A stretch of DNA of 35,185 bases from Clostridia bacterium (lineage in GTDB: Bacteria > Bacillota_A > Clostridia > Christensenellales > Aristaeellaceae): NCBI GenBank assembly GCA_017525805.1, contig JAFXSH010000056.1, positions 1-35,185 of the forward strand, given 5' to 3'. Below are positions 6,089 through 15,620 of the stretch, one piece after another; within the stretch, counting starts at the first letter, position 1; each line of letters starts with the position of its first letter. The translations under genes and the position numbers were made by a program. The notes beneath the pieces were generated by a model. That model was given only the letters and a program-made list of their open reading frames with translations, had not been told where the DNA came from and did no database searches.

Positions 6089-9000
6089 TTATGCCCCGAT
6101 TTCCTTGAGGCCCTTGCGGCCCAAGACTATCATGCGGCGGCAATAATCGTCGCTGCGCTTTTGGATGTCATCCTGGTAAACTTCGAGCTCGGGCATGGAA
6201 ACGGCGAAGAAATCATAGCCCACCTGATCGAAGATGTGGCGCTCGCCGAAAATGATCAGCTGGTGGAAGGATTTCTTGGCTTTTTCCATGACCCCCAGGG
6301 CAGCGAAGGCCAGGCCCTGATAATAGATGTAATCCGAGGGCTGATCGTTGTAATAGCGCACGATTTCCGGCGTCTGGGAGCCTATGGCGGCTTTCTCAAA
6401 GCATGCTTTCGCCTGGGCTTCGTCGTTCAGGGCTTGATAGGCGCGGCCCATCACGTAGTACGCCCGGTTGTCCGGCACGTTTTCCAGCTTGCCTTCTCCC
6501 AGATTCACGGGATAGGTGAGGGTTCGTTTGGCGTAGGCGATTGCTTCTTCAGGTTTATTGTCAGAAAGAGCCTTTTCCGCCAGGGCGAAGAGCGCGGCCT
6601 TGTATTCGTCCGCTACCTTGCCTTCGCCGCCCTCCCAGACGTGGAAGGTATAACGAGTCAGCAGGTTCAGGGCCTTTTCGTGCTGCCCGTCCCGGTTCAG
6701 CAGGGAAATAAAGGCCAGCATCAGGGCATAGCGGTCGGGAATGATTTCTTTGCGGGCTTCCAGGAGGGCAAGCCGTTCTTTGACCGGACGTTCCAGACGC
6801 TTCAAGAGCTGCTCCTGTTCCAGCAGGAAGCGGCTGTTGTCCGGCTCCAAGCGGCAGGCTTCCGCGATTTCCCCGGCGGCCAGGCTTTTATCTCCGTGAT
6901 TGTAATAGGCAATGGACAGGTTCCGGTGGGCCGGGGCCAGATCGGGCATCTGACGGACCGCGGATTGCCAGTGAAAAATGGCTGATTCGTACTGCTTCTT
7001 GTCGTAGAGCAGCTCGCCCAGATAATAATGCGCTTTCGGCGCTTTTTGCAGCAGGGAAACGGCGTATTCCAGGATCAGCTTTTCGATCAGTTGGTTTGGG
7101 AAGCACAGGTCGGTACTCTGGCTTTCCGCCTTTTCCGCGTCTTTTTTCGCAGCATCGGCTTGGCCCAATTTCCCCTCCGCGTAGGCTTTGGCGTAACATT
7201 TCATGGGATTCTCGGAGGGGCATTTCGCCAGAACATCGACGGCGTCCTGCCAGCAGCCGAAAGAAATGAATTCATACGCCACATTCAGGTATTCCTCAAT
7301 ACGCCCGCCGGTGGCCCGGTCAAAGGCCGCCTGATCCACGTTGCGGCACAGCAGGGAAAGGTACAAGGGGTCAATAGCCAAACTTTCCTCCAGGAAACGC
7401 CGGTATGCTTTGCCGTCCTTGTCCAGACGGGCCAGGATGGAGGCTTTCAGGCTGCGGGCTTTCATGTCGTGCCAGCCTCGCAGCAGGCTTTCGTCGGCGA
7501 AGGACAGCGCTTGATTCAGATTTCCTTGCTGATTCGCAATGCAGGCCAGATGGAAGAAAGCGGGCCCCGCCGTTTCCGCGCTCCAAGTGGCCTTGAAGAA
7601 AGCGTCGTAAGCTTCGGGCAGCTTGCCCGGCATTTCCAGCGCCAGGCCCAAATTGAAATATGCTTCCCCGGCGTAAGGGTTGGGGTTGCGCCAGGTCTGC
7701 TTTTTGATCGCTGCCCGGAAATAGGGCACGCTTTCTTCGAGCTGGGCGCTGCGCAGCAGGTACAAGCCATAGGCGTTGTTGAGCCGGATGTCCGTGGGGT
7801 CGCGCCGCAATCCCTCCAAATAATAATCAGCGGGCAGGAAAGTGGCGTGGCGGTACTGCTCCAGGTGCTGGCCCGCCAAATATAATTCCTCCAGGGATTG
7901 GATTTCGGAAGGCTGTTTCAGCACTTCGGCGGGCTCGGGAATAGGCCGGTTCTCTTTTATATATTCTGTATAATCGCACAGTGTATTCCCGTTTTCGTCG
8001 TACACCGCCGCCCGGTAATCATGCAGCCCGCTGACCGTATCCACGAAAGCGGCCCGGGGGTTTAAATCGGCGGTTCTGCGGTAGATTTCCTTACCGTCCG
8101 CCCACAGGACGATGCTCGCGTTCTTGTATTCTCCGCTGGCGTAGACCTTGATCCGGGCTTTCAATGCCCGCTTTTCGATCTTCTCATTCGCGGCCTTGCC
8201 AATATCGAAGGGATCGGGGTCGATCACCTGGCCCTTTTCATCCAGGAAATCCACGCCCAATATCACGTCCCTGGTGGCGTTGCTGACCCGGCCCACGGTC
8301 TTGTAGGGCATGAAGTATTGCACGAAATTCTTTTCCTCGTGGGGCTTGAGCCAGGTGAAGTCCGGCTGGTTGTCGCAGAACACGCCGGTCATCAGCTCGA
8401 TGTAGGGGCCGTCCTCGTCGGTGAGGTTTTTGTCCCACATGCGGCCGAAATCGCCGTTGCCCCAGGTCCATTGCTTTTTGCCGGGGCTGATATGGTGGTC
8501 GGCCACATGGAGCAGGCCTGCGTCCTGGCCCTCGTCGAAGTTGCCCACAAAGTCAAAGTCGGAATGGGCTGCCATGTAGGAGGTGGGCACCTTGATGTTT
8601 TTATACCGGGAGATGTCCACCCCTGCTGAATAATCGGCCTTGTAGTATTCGCCGGTGGCGATGGGGAAGGTGGACACGGCGCGCTTGCCGTGATCCATGA
8701 CCGCGTTCACGTCCGGCGGGAACACGGAAAAAGTGTCGTCGTTCACGTGCACGGCGGGGTTGGCCCACCACAGGAAGGTTTGCGGATAGTCCGTGGGGTT
8801 GAACAGCTTGCCCTTGATTTCGATGTAGGCTTTGTCGGGATACAAAGTGATGCTGGCGTTGGCTTTGGTGCCGTGGATGCGGTCGGTTTCGCCAAGAATC
8901 ACGGTGGCGGAGCCGTCCGGGTTTTCGGTCAGGGCATAGTCCACCGGCATGAAGGTGGAGGGGCGGTGGTGCTGAGGCCAGTTGAACTCGATGCCGCCCG

Positions 9001-9334
9001 AAACCCACGGCCCGGCCAGCCCCACCAGGGCGGGCTTGATCACCCGGTTGTAATACACGAAATCATACTGGTTGGTTTTGTCTAAGGCCCGCTGGATGCG
9101 CCCGCCAAGCTCCGGCAGGATCATCACATACAAATAATCGTTTTCCAGGATGACGGCCTTGTACTGCGCGTCCTCCTTGGTTTCGCTGATCTTTTCGCAG
9201 ATGGGCACGGGATACACCTTGCCGGTTGATCCCTGGTACGCGCGCTTTTCAATGAACAAAGGATTCTTTTCCAATGCTCCGGCTTTATAGGTGGGGATGG
9301 TGACCGTTTGATCATACACCAATGTTTTTTTCAT
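6089..9334 (-). CDS. DUF5107 domain protein with long C-terminal TPR array
   Basis: This is a large 1081-residue cytoplasmic protein with no signal peptide or membrane helix. The first 370 residues or so resemble DUF5107, a beta-sandwich domain related to the galactose-mutarotase fold. Visible landmarks are ILPELGGRI, GGIEFNWPQHHRPSTF and PYIELMTGVFCDNQPDFTW. From about 480 to 1060 it is helical and repetitive, with many tetratricopeptide-like units (for example AYFNLGLALE, AHYYLGELLYDK, AYYVMGRAYQALND). Proteins of this type are found beside glycoside hydrolases in gut bacteria, but no reaction is established as far as I know. It starts 12 bp after the GH35 stop codon, with AAGGAGA before the ATG overlapping that stop, so the two are translationally linked. 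A role in binding, epimerising or scaffolding the GH35 product is inference only. Confidence 0.9.
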   Translation of the reverse strand: MKKTLVYDQTVTIPTYKAGALEKNPLFIEKRAYQGSTGKVYPVPICEKISETKEDAQYKAVILENDYLYVMILPELGGRIQRALDKTNQYDFVYYNRVIKPALVGLAGPWVSGGIEFNWPQHHRPSTFMPVDYALTENPDGSATVILGETDRIHGTKANASITLYPDKAYIEIKGKLFNPTDYPQTFLWWANPAVHVNDDTFSVFPPDVNAVMDHGKRAVSTFPIATGEYYKADYSAGVDISRYKNIKVPTSYMAAHSDFDFVGNFDEGQDAGLLHVADHHISPGKKQWTWGNGDFGRMWDKNLTDEDGPYIELMTGVFCDNQPDFTWLKPHEEKNFVQYFMPYKTVGRVSNATRDVILGVDFLDEKGQVIDPDPFDIGKAANEKIEKRALKARIKVYASGEYKNASIVLWADGKEIYRRTADLNPRAAFVDTVSGLHDYRAAVYDENGNTLCDYTEYIKENRPIPEPAEVLKQPSEIQSLEELYLAGQHLEQYRHATFLPADYYLEGLRRDPTDIRLNNAYGLYLLRSAQLEESVPYFRAAIKKQTWRNPNPYAGEAYFNLGLALEMPGKLPEAYDAFFKATWSAETAGPAFFHLACIANQQGNLNQALSFADESLLRGWHDMKARSLKASILARLDKDGKAYRRFLEESLAIDPLYLSLLCRNVDQAAFDRATGGRIEEYLNVAYEFISFGCWQDAVDVLAKCPSENPMKCYAKAYAEGKLGQADAAKKDAEKAESQSTDLCFPNQLIEKLILEYAVSLLQKAPKAHYYLGELLYDKKQYESAIFHWQSAVRQMPDLAPAHRNLSIAYYNHGDKSLAAGEIAEACRLEPDNSRFLLEQEQLLKRLERPVKERLALLEARKEIIPDRYALMLAFISLLNRDGQHEKALNLLTRYTFHVWEGGEGKVADEYKAALFALAEKALSDNKPEEAIAYAKRTLTYPVNLGEGKLENVPDNRAYYVMGRAYQALNDEAQAKACFEKAAIGSQTPEIVRYYNDQPSDYIYYQGLAFAALGVMEKAKKSFHQLIIFGERHIFDQVGYDFFAVSMPELEVYQDDIQKRSDDYCRRMIVLGRKGLKEIGA

Positions 9335-9346
9335 GGTGATTTCTCC

Positions 9347-11566
9347 TTACAGGCTGATTTCGTACACAGGCTGGACTTTGATTTGCTGCAAATCCGCGAT
9401 CAGGGCCTTCACTTCCTCATTCCGCGCGGCCATGGCGGATTCCACGTTCACGTTGGCCCCTTCCTTGATGGGCGTGATTTTGAGTACCATCGTGCCGGGC
9501 AGCTTGTCCTTATGCTCCAGAAGGCCCACTTCCCAGGTGTCCCCATTGCAGAAGTTGTCGCTGATCATTTGGTCGTTCAGGAACAGCATGCCGATGTCGC
9601 CCCGATAGTCGATTTGCAGCCGGGCGTCCTTAAGGCCGTCCAGGGCGTTTTCGGGGATATGCAGCTTCCAGCGGCAGGAAGCGGCGGGCTCGCATGTAAT
9701 GTCAATTTCTTTTTTTGCAGTGTTCGCCTGGTACACGCCCCAGGGGCCCTGATCGTTTAAGCGCTGCGCTTTTCCCTGTAATCTGTCCGTCGGATAACAG
9801 TACAGGATATTTTCAGGCTTGACCGTTTCCAGCCGGAGGGAACCTTTTTCGTCCTCCAGCAGGGCGGCGTCGGTCAAAATGAGGCTCCCGTCCCGGAGGA
9901 TGAATAGTCGGTTCGCTTCTTCCCGGGTAAGCAGCAGGATATCCACAGCCTTGCCGCCCTTCTGAACGGTGAAAAGCTGCCCGCCGCCGGTCACTTGCGC
10001 CTCTTCCTCAAACCGGAAAGAACCGCCCTCGGGCACCATGAACACATACACCGCCCGGCCGTTGATCTCCGTCCTGAGCACCGGCTGGGCGTTGGCCTGC
10101 TTCAGCAAAATGCCGTCCAGATCAAAGTGGAAGGGCAGAATGGCGTTTTCCTCGGAGGCAATGGAAATGTCAAACCGATAGGTTTCCTTTGCCGTTCGGA
10201 TTTCCACCCGCTCATGCCTCTTTTCGGGCATTTTGCGGTGATCCTGGAAATTATTGATGAACAGGAAGCCGCTTTCCCCATCGGTGCGCACGGCGAAGCG
10301 CAGGGTGTTCAAATCCTCCGGGCTGATTTGAGACGCCCCTTCCGGCAGCGCGGTTTCCATGGGCGCGACCCGGTCCCCAAAGAAGCGGGTGAAAAAATGG
10401 ATGGCTTTCAGGCGGCTGTAGCTTTCCCGAAGCTGGCCGAACTCGCCCAGCGCCGCCTGGTAATCGTAGCTCAGCTTCGGCACCTGGGATTCGTTCAGAT
10501 ACGTGCCGTTTTTGCCGATGGGATTGGTGCCGCCCTGGAACATGTAATAGCCCAGGAAATTGCAGCCGGAGCCCAATTTAATGTTCGCCAGGGCGTCCAC
10601 GCTCTTGTAGGGATAGATGAACCGGTAATAATAGCAGCACATCATGCCGCCGCCCATTTCGCAGCAGGCGTAGGGGCGCGTGGACGGCTGGTAGGCGGGG
10701 GCAAAATCGTCGGTGCACTTGACGCCGTCCCGGTGGTAATCCTGGTAGATATATTCTTCCGTGGCGGGATGCTCGCCCTTGTGGGAGTAGAAGATCCAGG
10801 GCCGGTAGGCATACCCGCCCCAGAGCGGCAGCACCTTTTCCGAATACGCCGCGCCGCCCCAGGCCGTGCCGGTAAAGAACGCGGGGGGCAGGCCGCATTT
10901 CAGCGCCAGTTCCCGAAGCTTCAGGATGTACGCTTCCCCTTCGTTCCCGCTGAACACCCATTCCCCCGAAATGCCCGTGGTCATTTCCCAGGGCGCGGAG
11001 GAGTGCATGTATTCGTTGTCCAATTGCACGGCGATGATGGGGCCGTTATCTTTGAAAAACAAGCCCTGCACCTGCTCCCCGATCTTCGCGTATAAACGTT
11101 CCACATACTGGAGAAACTCCGGGTTGGTGGTGCGCACCTCAAAGGGCTTGCCGTACAGCCAGTCCGGCAGGCCACCGTTACGCACCTCGCCGTGATCGAA
11201 GGGCCCCATCCGCAGGATCACGTACAGGCCGTGTTTTTTACAGAGCGAAACAAACCGGCGCAAATCCCGCCGTCCGGAAAAATCGAATTCGCCTTCTTCT
11301 TCCTTGATGTGGTTCCAGAATAGGTAGGTAGAAACCACGTTGACGCCGCCCATGCGCATCTTGATGATTTCGTCCTCCCAGCGGCAATCGTCCATCCGGC
11401 TGTAATGGAATTCGCCGGAGACGGGAAAGAAGGGCCTGCCGTTTTTTTCCATATAGAAGCTGTTGAAGGATACCCTTTCCCCGCTCGGCGCGCTGCCGGA
11501 AAAGTCCGGCCCCAGGTCAAAGGGCGTCCCCGCCCGAAAGCCCGTCAAATCCATTTTATGTTTCAT
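9347..11566 (-). CDS. Glycoside hydrolase family 35 beta-galactosidase
   Basis: This is a retaining exo-glycosidase that removes terminal beta-galactosyl residues. The 739-residue protein starts its TIM barrel with GEFHYSR (51-57), then RMGPFDHGEVRNGGLPDWL (119-137, the family signature with Y/F and H variations) and VQLDNEY (180-186), where E185 is the acid/base. CCEMGGGM (301-308) supplies the nucleophile candidate E303, followed by YYMFQGGTN. The C-terminal third holds beta-sandwich domains. There is no signal peptide, so it acts on imported oligosaccharides. AGGAG is 9 bases before the ATG. It is separated from the ABC operon upstream by a terminator and probably has its own promoter at about 11602-11630. 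The DUF5107-TPR gene follows after 12 bp. The precise linkage cleaved is not known. Confidence 0.92.
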   Translation of the reverse strand: MKHKMDLTGFRAGTPFDLGPDFSGSAPSGERVSFNSFYMEKNGRPFFPVSGEFHYSRMDDCRWEDEIIKMRMGGVNVVSTYLFWNHIKEEEGEFDFSGRRDLRRFVSLCKKHGLYVILRMGPFDHGEVRNGGLPDWLYGKPFEVRTTNPEFLQYVERLYAKIGEQVQGLFFKDNGPIIAVQLDNEYMHSSAPWEMTTGISGEWVFSGNEGEAYILKLRELALKCGLPPAFFTGTAWGGAAYSEKVLPLWGGYAYRPWIFYSHKGEHPATEEYIYQDYHRDGVKCTDDFAPAYQPSTRPYACCEMGGGMMCCYYYRFIYPYKSVDALANIKLGSGCNFLGYYMFQGGTNPIGKNGTYLNESQVPKLSYDYQAALGEFGQLRESYSRLKAIHFFTRFFGDRVAPMETALPEGASQISPEDLNTLRFAVRTDGESGFLFINNFQDHRKMPEKRHERVEIRTAKETYRFDISIASEENAILPFHFDLDGILLKQANAQPVLRTEINGRAVYVFMVPEGGSFRFEEEAQVTGGGQLFTVQKGGKAVDILLLTREEANRLFILRDGSLILTDAALLEDEKGSLRLETVKPENILYCYPTDRLQGKAQRLNDQGPWGVYQANTAKKEIDITCEPAASCRWKLHIPENALDGLKDARLQIDYRGDIGMLFLNDQMISDNFCNGDTWEVGLLEHKDKLPGTMVLKITPIKEGANVNVESAMAARNEEVKALIADLQQIKVQPVYEISL

Positions 11567-11601
11567 GACGCTCTGCTCCTCTCAAAAAATCTTCTGGAAA
11601 G

Positions 11602-11630
11602 ATCATACACCTTTTTGAGCGGTTTTGCAC
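11602..11630 (-). promoter_or_regulatory. Possible promoter of the GH35/DUF5107 pair
   Basis: On the minus strand, TATGAT (11602-11607) lies 17 bp from GTGCAA (11625-11630), a poor -35 match. It lies between the terminator of the ABC operon and the GH35 start, where a promoter is needed, and the weak -35 would fit activator control. Confidence 0.4.
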
Positions 11631-11741
11631 GCATTTATCCTGCGATTCAATTGATATTTCCTGCTGTATATGAAAAACATAAGGCCAAATATATTCATGG
11701 AATCATGAATCTTGTTTAGAAAAAATCCATATTTTCCCCTT

Positions 11742-11776
11742 CAAAAACAGGGGAACAGGAAAAGCCTGTTCCCCTG
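11742..11776 (-). terminator. Rho-independent terminator after the ABC transporter operon
   Basis: A perfect 12-bp stem (11748-11759 with 11765-11776, arms CAGGGGAACAGG/CCTGTTCCCCTG) has a 5-nt loop and is followed on the minus strand by TTTTT (11743-11747). It lies 30 bp after the binding-protein stop codon. Confidence 0.9.
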
Positions 11777-11805
11777 GCAAGGTTTGGATTGCCGCGGCGT
11801 GCCGC

Positions 11806-13374
11806 TCAGCGGGCGGCCAGCCAGGTGTTATACTGGCTGTACATTTCGTCGTAAACTTTTTGCAGGCCAGCGTTGTAGCACTTGTTCAGCATTTCATCCA
11901 GCGTGGCGTCCGGATCGTCCACCAGGCCGAGGCCCAGCATGCCGTAGTAGTCGCCGATGATGGAGTCCACCGCGTCCGCGTAGGCCTGCACAGGGCCGGG
12001 ATCGAAGATGAAGGCGGTGAGGGGGTTGGCGGTCATGCGGCGCTTCCACTCGTCATAGATCACCTGTTCGCGCTCGGGCACGCCGGCCTTTTCCACATCG
12101 CCGTTGCGGGTGGCCCAGGACAGGGAGTTGCCGTCCGGCAGATAGCTGGCGGTGTTGTCGGTTTCAGTATAAATCCTGTTTTCATCGATGGTGTAATGGT
12201 CGCCCTCGATGCCCAACACCACAATGTGGTTCATGACGGTATCGAACTTCAGCAGATCCAGTACCATGGCGGCGCGCTCAGGATTGGCGCAGCCGGCGGC
12301 GATGGCGATATCACCGTTGGAATAGGCTTCCGCAGTGACCAGGGTGCCCTTTTCCTTGAACAGGTCGTAAGCGGCGGTGGTGACGCCCTCGTTCTTTTCC
12401 ACTTCCTTCATGTAGGTGAACACGGTGCCGTTCCATTCGATGGAAGCGCTCTTGCCCGCGCCGAAGGCCTGCCATTCATTGACGGTTTCGTTCAGGGCGC
12501 TGCGGCTCCAGACGCCGGCATCCGCCAGCTCTTTCATTTCGCGGCAGAAGGCGCGGAACAGGTCGGTTTCCCAGGCCAGCTTGATGTCCTCCGCGGCGGG
12601 CAGATCGCCGGTATAGGCGTAGGAGAAGCGGAGGTTGTTGGTGTAGTAAGCGTCAAACCAGTTTTCGTTGGTGTACCACAACTCCCAGAAAGCGGTATTG
12701 TTCTGCTGTCCGCCGAAGCCCAGGATGCCGGATACGGGGGTTTCCTTTTCCGCGATGGTGAGCAGGTAGTTTTTATAGTCGGCCCAGTTCTTCAGTTCGC
12801 CGATGCCGTACTTTTCGCCCAGGTCCGTGCGGACGGCGATCAGGCGGCCTTCGGGGGCCATACGCCCGCAGGGCACGGCGATGTTCTTGCCGTTGACCTT
12901 GGTTTCTTCCCAGGATTCCTTGGGCTGGTATTTATTGGCCAGGGGCATGTACTTGGCGATGAAGTCCGCGTCCATTTCAAAGAAGGAGCCCTTGGCGGCT
13001 TCGGTGAACATGTATTCCCAGGGCGCGGTGAAAATCAGGTCGATATCCGCGCCGCCCGCCAGGTTCAGGGAGTACATGGTGGCCACGTCCGCCCAGCTCA
13101 TGAACACGGTGTCGATGCTGGTGTTGAAGGGCTTGAGCTGCTCGTTGAGGGCTGCCTGGATCTTGTCCCAGTCCACGGGCCGGTCGCCCACCTGGTAGAT
13201 CTTCACGGTATAGGGCTTGGACAGGTCGGTGTCGGGATACATGTCCGGCGTGGCCTTGATGACGTTGGTCTTCCAGTCCTCCGGAAGCTCGTCGACGGTG
13301 GCGGCGAACGCCGCGGACATCAGTGTAAAGAGCAGACACAGGATCAGTGCGAGCGAGGTAAGTTTCTTTGTCAT
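11806..13374 (-). CDS. ABC transporter substrate-binding protein, LipO/DUF3502-like, oligosaccharide type
   Basis: This is an extracytoplasmic receptor of 522 residues for a CUT1-type importer. A cleavable signal peptide ends AAFA/AT (residues 22-25 region). No cysteine follows the hydrophobic core, so there is no lipobox, which is odd for a Gram-positive binding protein. The mature part has the two-lobed extracellular solute-binding fold (DLIFTAPWEYM, NGKNIAVPCGR, YANPERAAMVLDLL-type region). The C-terminal part resembles LipO/DUF3502 proteins that partner LplB/LplC permeases. AAGGAGGA is well placed before the ATG. It is the third gene of the operon, 67 bp after lplC, and is followed by a strong terminator. 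The ligand is probably a beta-galactoside-containing oligosaccharide, judged only from the next gene group. Confidence 0.92.
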   Translation of the reverse strand: MTKKLTSLALILCLLFTLMSAAFAATVDELPEDWKTNVIKATPDMYPDTDLSKPYTVKIYQVGDRPVDWDKIQAALNEQLKPFNTSIDTVFMSWADVATMYSLNLAGGADIDLIFTAPWEYMFTEAAKGSFFEMDADFIAKYMPLANKYQPKESWEETKVNGKNIAVPCGRMAPEGRLIAVRTDLGEKYGIGELKNWADYKNYLLTIAEKETPVSGILGFGGQQNNTAFWELWYTNENWFDAYYTNNLRFSYAYTGDLPAAEDIKLAWETDLFRAFCREMKELADAGVWSRSALNETVNEWQAFGAGKSASIEWNGTVFTYMKEVEKNEGVTTAAYDLFKEKGTLVTAEAYSNGDIAIAAGCANPERAAMVLDLLKFDTVMNHIVVLGIEGDHYTIDENRIYTETDNTASYLPDGNSLSWATRNGDVEKAGVPEREQVIYDEWKRRMTANPLTAFIFDPGPVQAYADAVDSIIGDYYGMLGLGLVDDPDATLDEMLNKCYNAGLQKVYDEMYSQYNTWLAAR

Positions 13375-13441
13375 GGGTCTTTCCTCCTTTTTTTATGATT
13401 ACAGCCTTTGACAGGCGTAAATCCTTATTGATAATAGCTAT

Positions 13442-14359
13442 TTATCCTTTTACAGCGCCAATCGTCAATCCCTTCACAAAGTAGCGCTGGAGGAAGGGAT
13501 AGAGCAGCACGATGGGGCCGGTGGCGATCACGGTCATGGCCATCTTCATGCCTTCCAGCGGCACAGCCGGCAGATCCATGCCGGATTTCTCCGCGACCAG
13601 CCGCATGGCCTCCGCGGAGCCCAGCATGCTTTGGAGGTAATATTGCAAGTTGAACAGGCGGTCGTCCGTAATGAACAGCATGCAGTTATACCAGTCGTTC
13701 CAGTAGGCCAGGGCGGAAAACAGCGCCAGCGTGGCCAACAGCGGTTTGGACAAAGGCAGCATCAGCCGCACGTAAATCGTAAAATCGTTGGCGCCTTCCA
13801 GTTTGGCTGATTCCGTGATGGCGGCGGGGATGCCGGACATGAAGGATTTGGCGATGATCATGTTCCACACCGAGAACATGAGCGGCAGGATCAGGGCGTA
13901 AATCTGGTTCTTGAACCCTAAATACCTCACGCACAGCATGAACCAGGGCACGAGGCCGCCGCTGAAAAGGGTGGTAAAGAAGAAGAAGAAAGCGAAGCCG
14001 TTGCGCCAGGGAAAGTCCCGGCGGCTGAGCACATAGCCCGTCATCGTGGCCAGGAATACCGCCAGGATCGTCCCCACCACCGTGACGCCCGCCGTCACGC
14101 CGTAAGCCCTGAGGATCGCGGCGGGGTTTTTGAGGCACAGGGCGTAAGCCTCCGTGGAGAAAGCGCGTGGCAGAAAGGGGTAGCCGTTGCGGATCATATC
14201 GTTTTCCGGGGTAAAGGAGGCAATCAGGATGAGATAAAACGGCAGCAGGCAGATCAGGGCGAACAGGCCGATCGCGAGATAGCCCAGGACGCTGACGGCA
14301 ATCTGGTCTCCCGTCCTGTGGATCTTGGTCCCTTTATGCGGCCTCACGGAAGCAGTCAT
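13442..14359 (-). CDS. ABC sugar transporter permease, LplC/YtcP (MalG-like) family
   Basis: This is one of the two membrane subunits of the importer. It has 305 residues with six membrane segments. The cytoplasmic EAA loop that docks the ATPase is seen at ESAKLEGANDFTIYVRLMLP, and the hallmark NDWYN and the C-terminal FVKGLTIGAVKG are typical of LplC/YtcP proteins. It starts 18 bp after lplB and precedes the binding protein. It is closely similar in layout and motifs to the protein at 23274-24212, so the two operons are paralogous systems. No ATP-binding gene accompanies it. Confidence 0.93.
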   Translation of the reverse strand: MTASVRPHKGTKIHRTGDQIAVSVLGYLAIGLFALICLLPFYLILIASFTPENDMIRNGYPFLPRAFSTEAYALCLKNPAAILRAYGVTAGVTVVGTILAVFLATMTGYVLSRRDFPWRNGFAFFFFFTTLFSGGLVPWFMLCVRYLGFKNQIYALILPLMFSVWNMIIAKSFMSGIPAAITESAKLEGANDFTIYVRLMLPLSKPLLATLALFSALAYWNDWYNCMLFITDDRLFNLQYYLQSMLGSAEAMRLVAEKSGMDLPAVPLEGMKMAMTVIATGPIVLLYPFLQRYFVKGLTIGAVKG

Positions 14360-14377
14360 TTTTCCCGTCCCCCTTTC

Positions 14378-15349
14378 TCAGTAAAGCGCGTAATCGGGGT
14401 TCGCGATCTTGACCAGCTTATTGCAGATCATGATCGTGATGAAGCACAGCACGGACTGATAGAGGCCGACGGCGGAGGAAACGCCGATGTTCGCGTTGTT
14501 GATCAGCAACCGGAACACGTAGGTGTCGATGATATCCGTGGTGGGCTGCAAAAGCGCGGAGCTCTTGACCGTCTGGTAGAACAGGCCGAAATCGCCGCGG
14601 AAAATGTTCCCGATGGCCATGAGCACCAGCACCATCATGGTGGGCACCAGGGAAGGGATGGTGATGTAGCGGATCTTCTGCCAGGCGTTCGCGCCGTCGA
14701 TCTCCGCCGCCTCAAACATTTCCTGATCCATCCCGGCGATGGCGGCCAGGTAAACCACCGAGCCGTAGCCCGTCTGCTTCCACAGCTTTAAGAAAACCAG
14801 GATGAAGGGCCACACCGTGGGCGTGTTGTATACGTCGATCCGCCCGCCCCCCAGCGACACGGAAACGCTGTTCCAGATGCCGCGCTCATAATTGAAAATA
14901 TTGTACATGATAGCGCCCGCCACGACCCAGCTGATAAAGTAGGGCAGGAACATGAATGACTGCGCCGTTTTCTTGAAATATTTGTTCCTGAGCTCGTTGA
15001 TCAGGATCGCGCTGCCCATCTCGAACACTACGCCCAGGAAAATGAAGGCGATGTTGTAGAGTATGGTGTTCCGGGTCACCCCGGGCAGCTTGCCGTCGAT
15101 CAGGATGGCCTGGAAGTTCTGCAGCCCCACCCAGGGGGAATGGTAGATGCCGCCCCTGTACTGGTACTTTTCAAACGCCAGGATCAGCCCGCTCATGGGC
15201 ACATAGCAAAAGATCAGCACATACACGACCGCGGGAAGCAGCATCAGCAGAAGCAGCCAGTGCCGGCGGATAACCTTTGCCGCGGAAACCTTGGAAGAGA
15301 TGACCCTGTCCCCCTCCGGGGTGTGGATGATCGTCCCCTTTTTTCTCAT
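14378..15349 (-). CDS. ABC sugar transporter permease, LplB (MalF-like) family
   Basis: This is the first gene of the minus-strand transporter operon, 323 residues with six membrane helices after a basic N-terminal tail. The EAA loop reads EAAEIDGANAWQKIRYITIP, followed by GNIFRGDFGLFYQ and the C-terminal ANPDYALY ending that marks LplB-type permeases. GGGGAGGG precedes the ATG by 7-8 bases. The promoter is at 15435-15464. Together with LplC and the DUF3502-type receptor it would form the membrane channel for an oligosaccharide. Divergence from the AraC gene at 15621 points to control by that regulator. Confidence 0.93.
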   Translation of the reverse strand: MRKKGTIIHTPEGDRVISSKVSAAKVIRRHWLLLLMLLPAVVYVLIFCYVPMSGLILAFEKYQYRGGIYHSPWVGLQNFQAILIDGKLPGVTRNTILYNIAFIFLGVVFEMGSAILINELRNKYFKKTAQSFMFLPYFISWVVAGAIMYNIFNYERGIWNSVSVSLGGGRIDVYNTPTVWPFILVFLKLWKQTGYGSVVYLAAIAGMDQEMFEAAEIDGANAWQKIRYITIPSLVPTMMVLVLMAIGNIFRGDFGLFYQTVKSSALLQPTTDIIDTYVFRLLINNANIGVSSAVGLYQSVLCFITIMICNKLVKIANPDYALY

Positions 15350-15434
15350 GAATGATCCCTCCCCGGCAACGGATGAAAACCTGTTACTGCATCGGAGCGC
15401 TGGTCTGTTCCTCCGTTTGCCTGATCTGGTTATT

Positions 15435-15464
15435 ATTCTACCAATCCATCCCGTGCACTGTCAA
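15435..15464 (-). promoter_or_regulatory. Promoter of the lplB-lplC-binding protein operon
   Basis: On the minus strand, TTGACA (15459-15464) and TAGAAT (15435-15440) are 18 bp apart. The spacer holds the palindrome GTGCAC. Transcription would start near 15428, about 80 nt before lplB. Confidence 0.7.
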
Positions 15465-15518
15465 TAACATTTCCTGTGAACAAATTGAGAAAAACTGCTG
15501 TTAAAAATCTCAGCGCCG

Positions 15519-15547
15519 TTGAAAACGCGCGGCAAAAATGCTATACT
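15519..15547 (+). promoter_or_regulatory. Promoter of the divergent AraC regulator
   Basis: TTGAAA (15519-15524) and TATACT (15542-15547) are separated by exactly 17 bp. The predicted start is near 15554, some 67 nt before the regulator ATG. It lies back-to-back with the transporter promoter, leaving about 55 bp between the two -35 boxes for activator binding. Confidence 0.75.
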
Positions 15548-15620
15548 GGTTTCATGCCGGCGCTTTCGCGTCTGTCAGCGCCATAGAGAAAACCTATTTG
15601 TCCCGCCGGAGGAACACGCG

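Noticed and set aside
11860..13398. Open frame of about 510 codons on the plus strand opposite the first receptor gene
   Set aside because: It has no ribosome site, no family resemblance and a biased composition. It mirrors the receptor gene exactly in extent.
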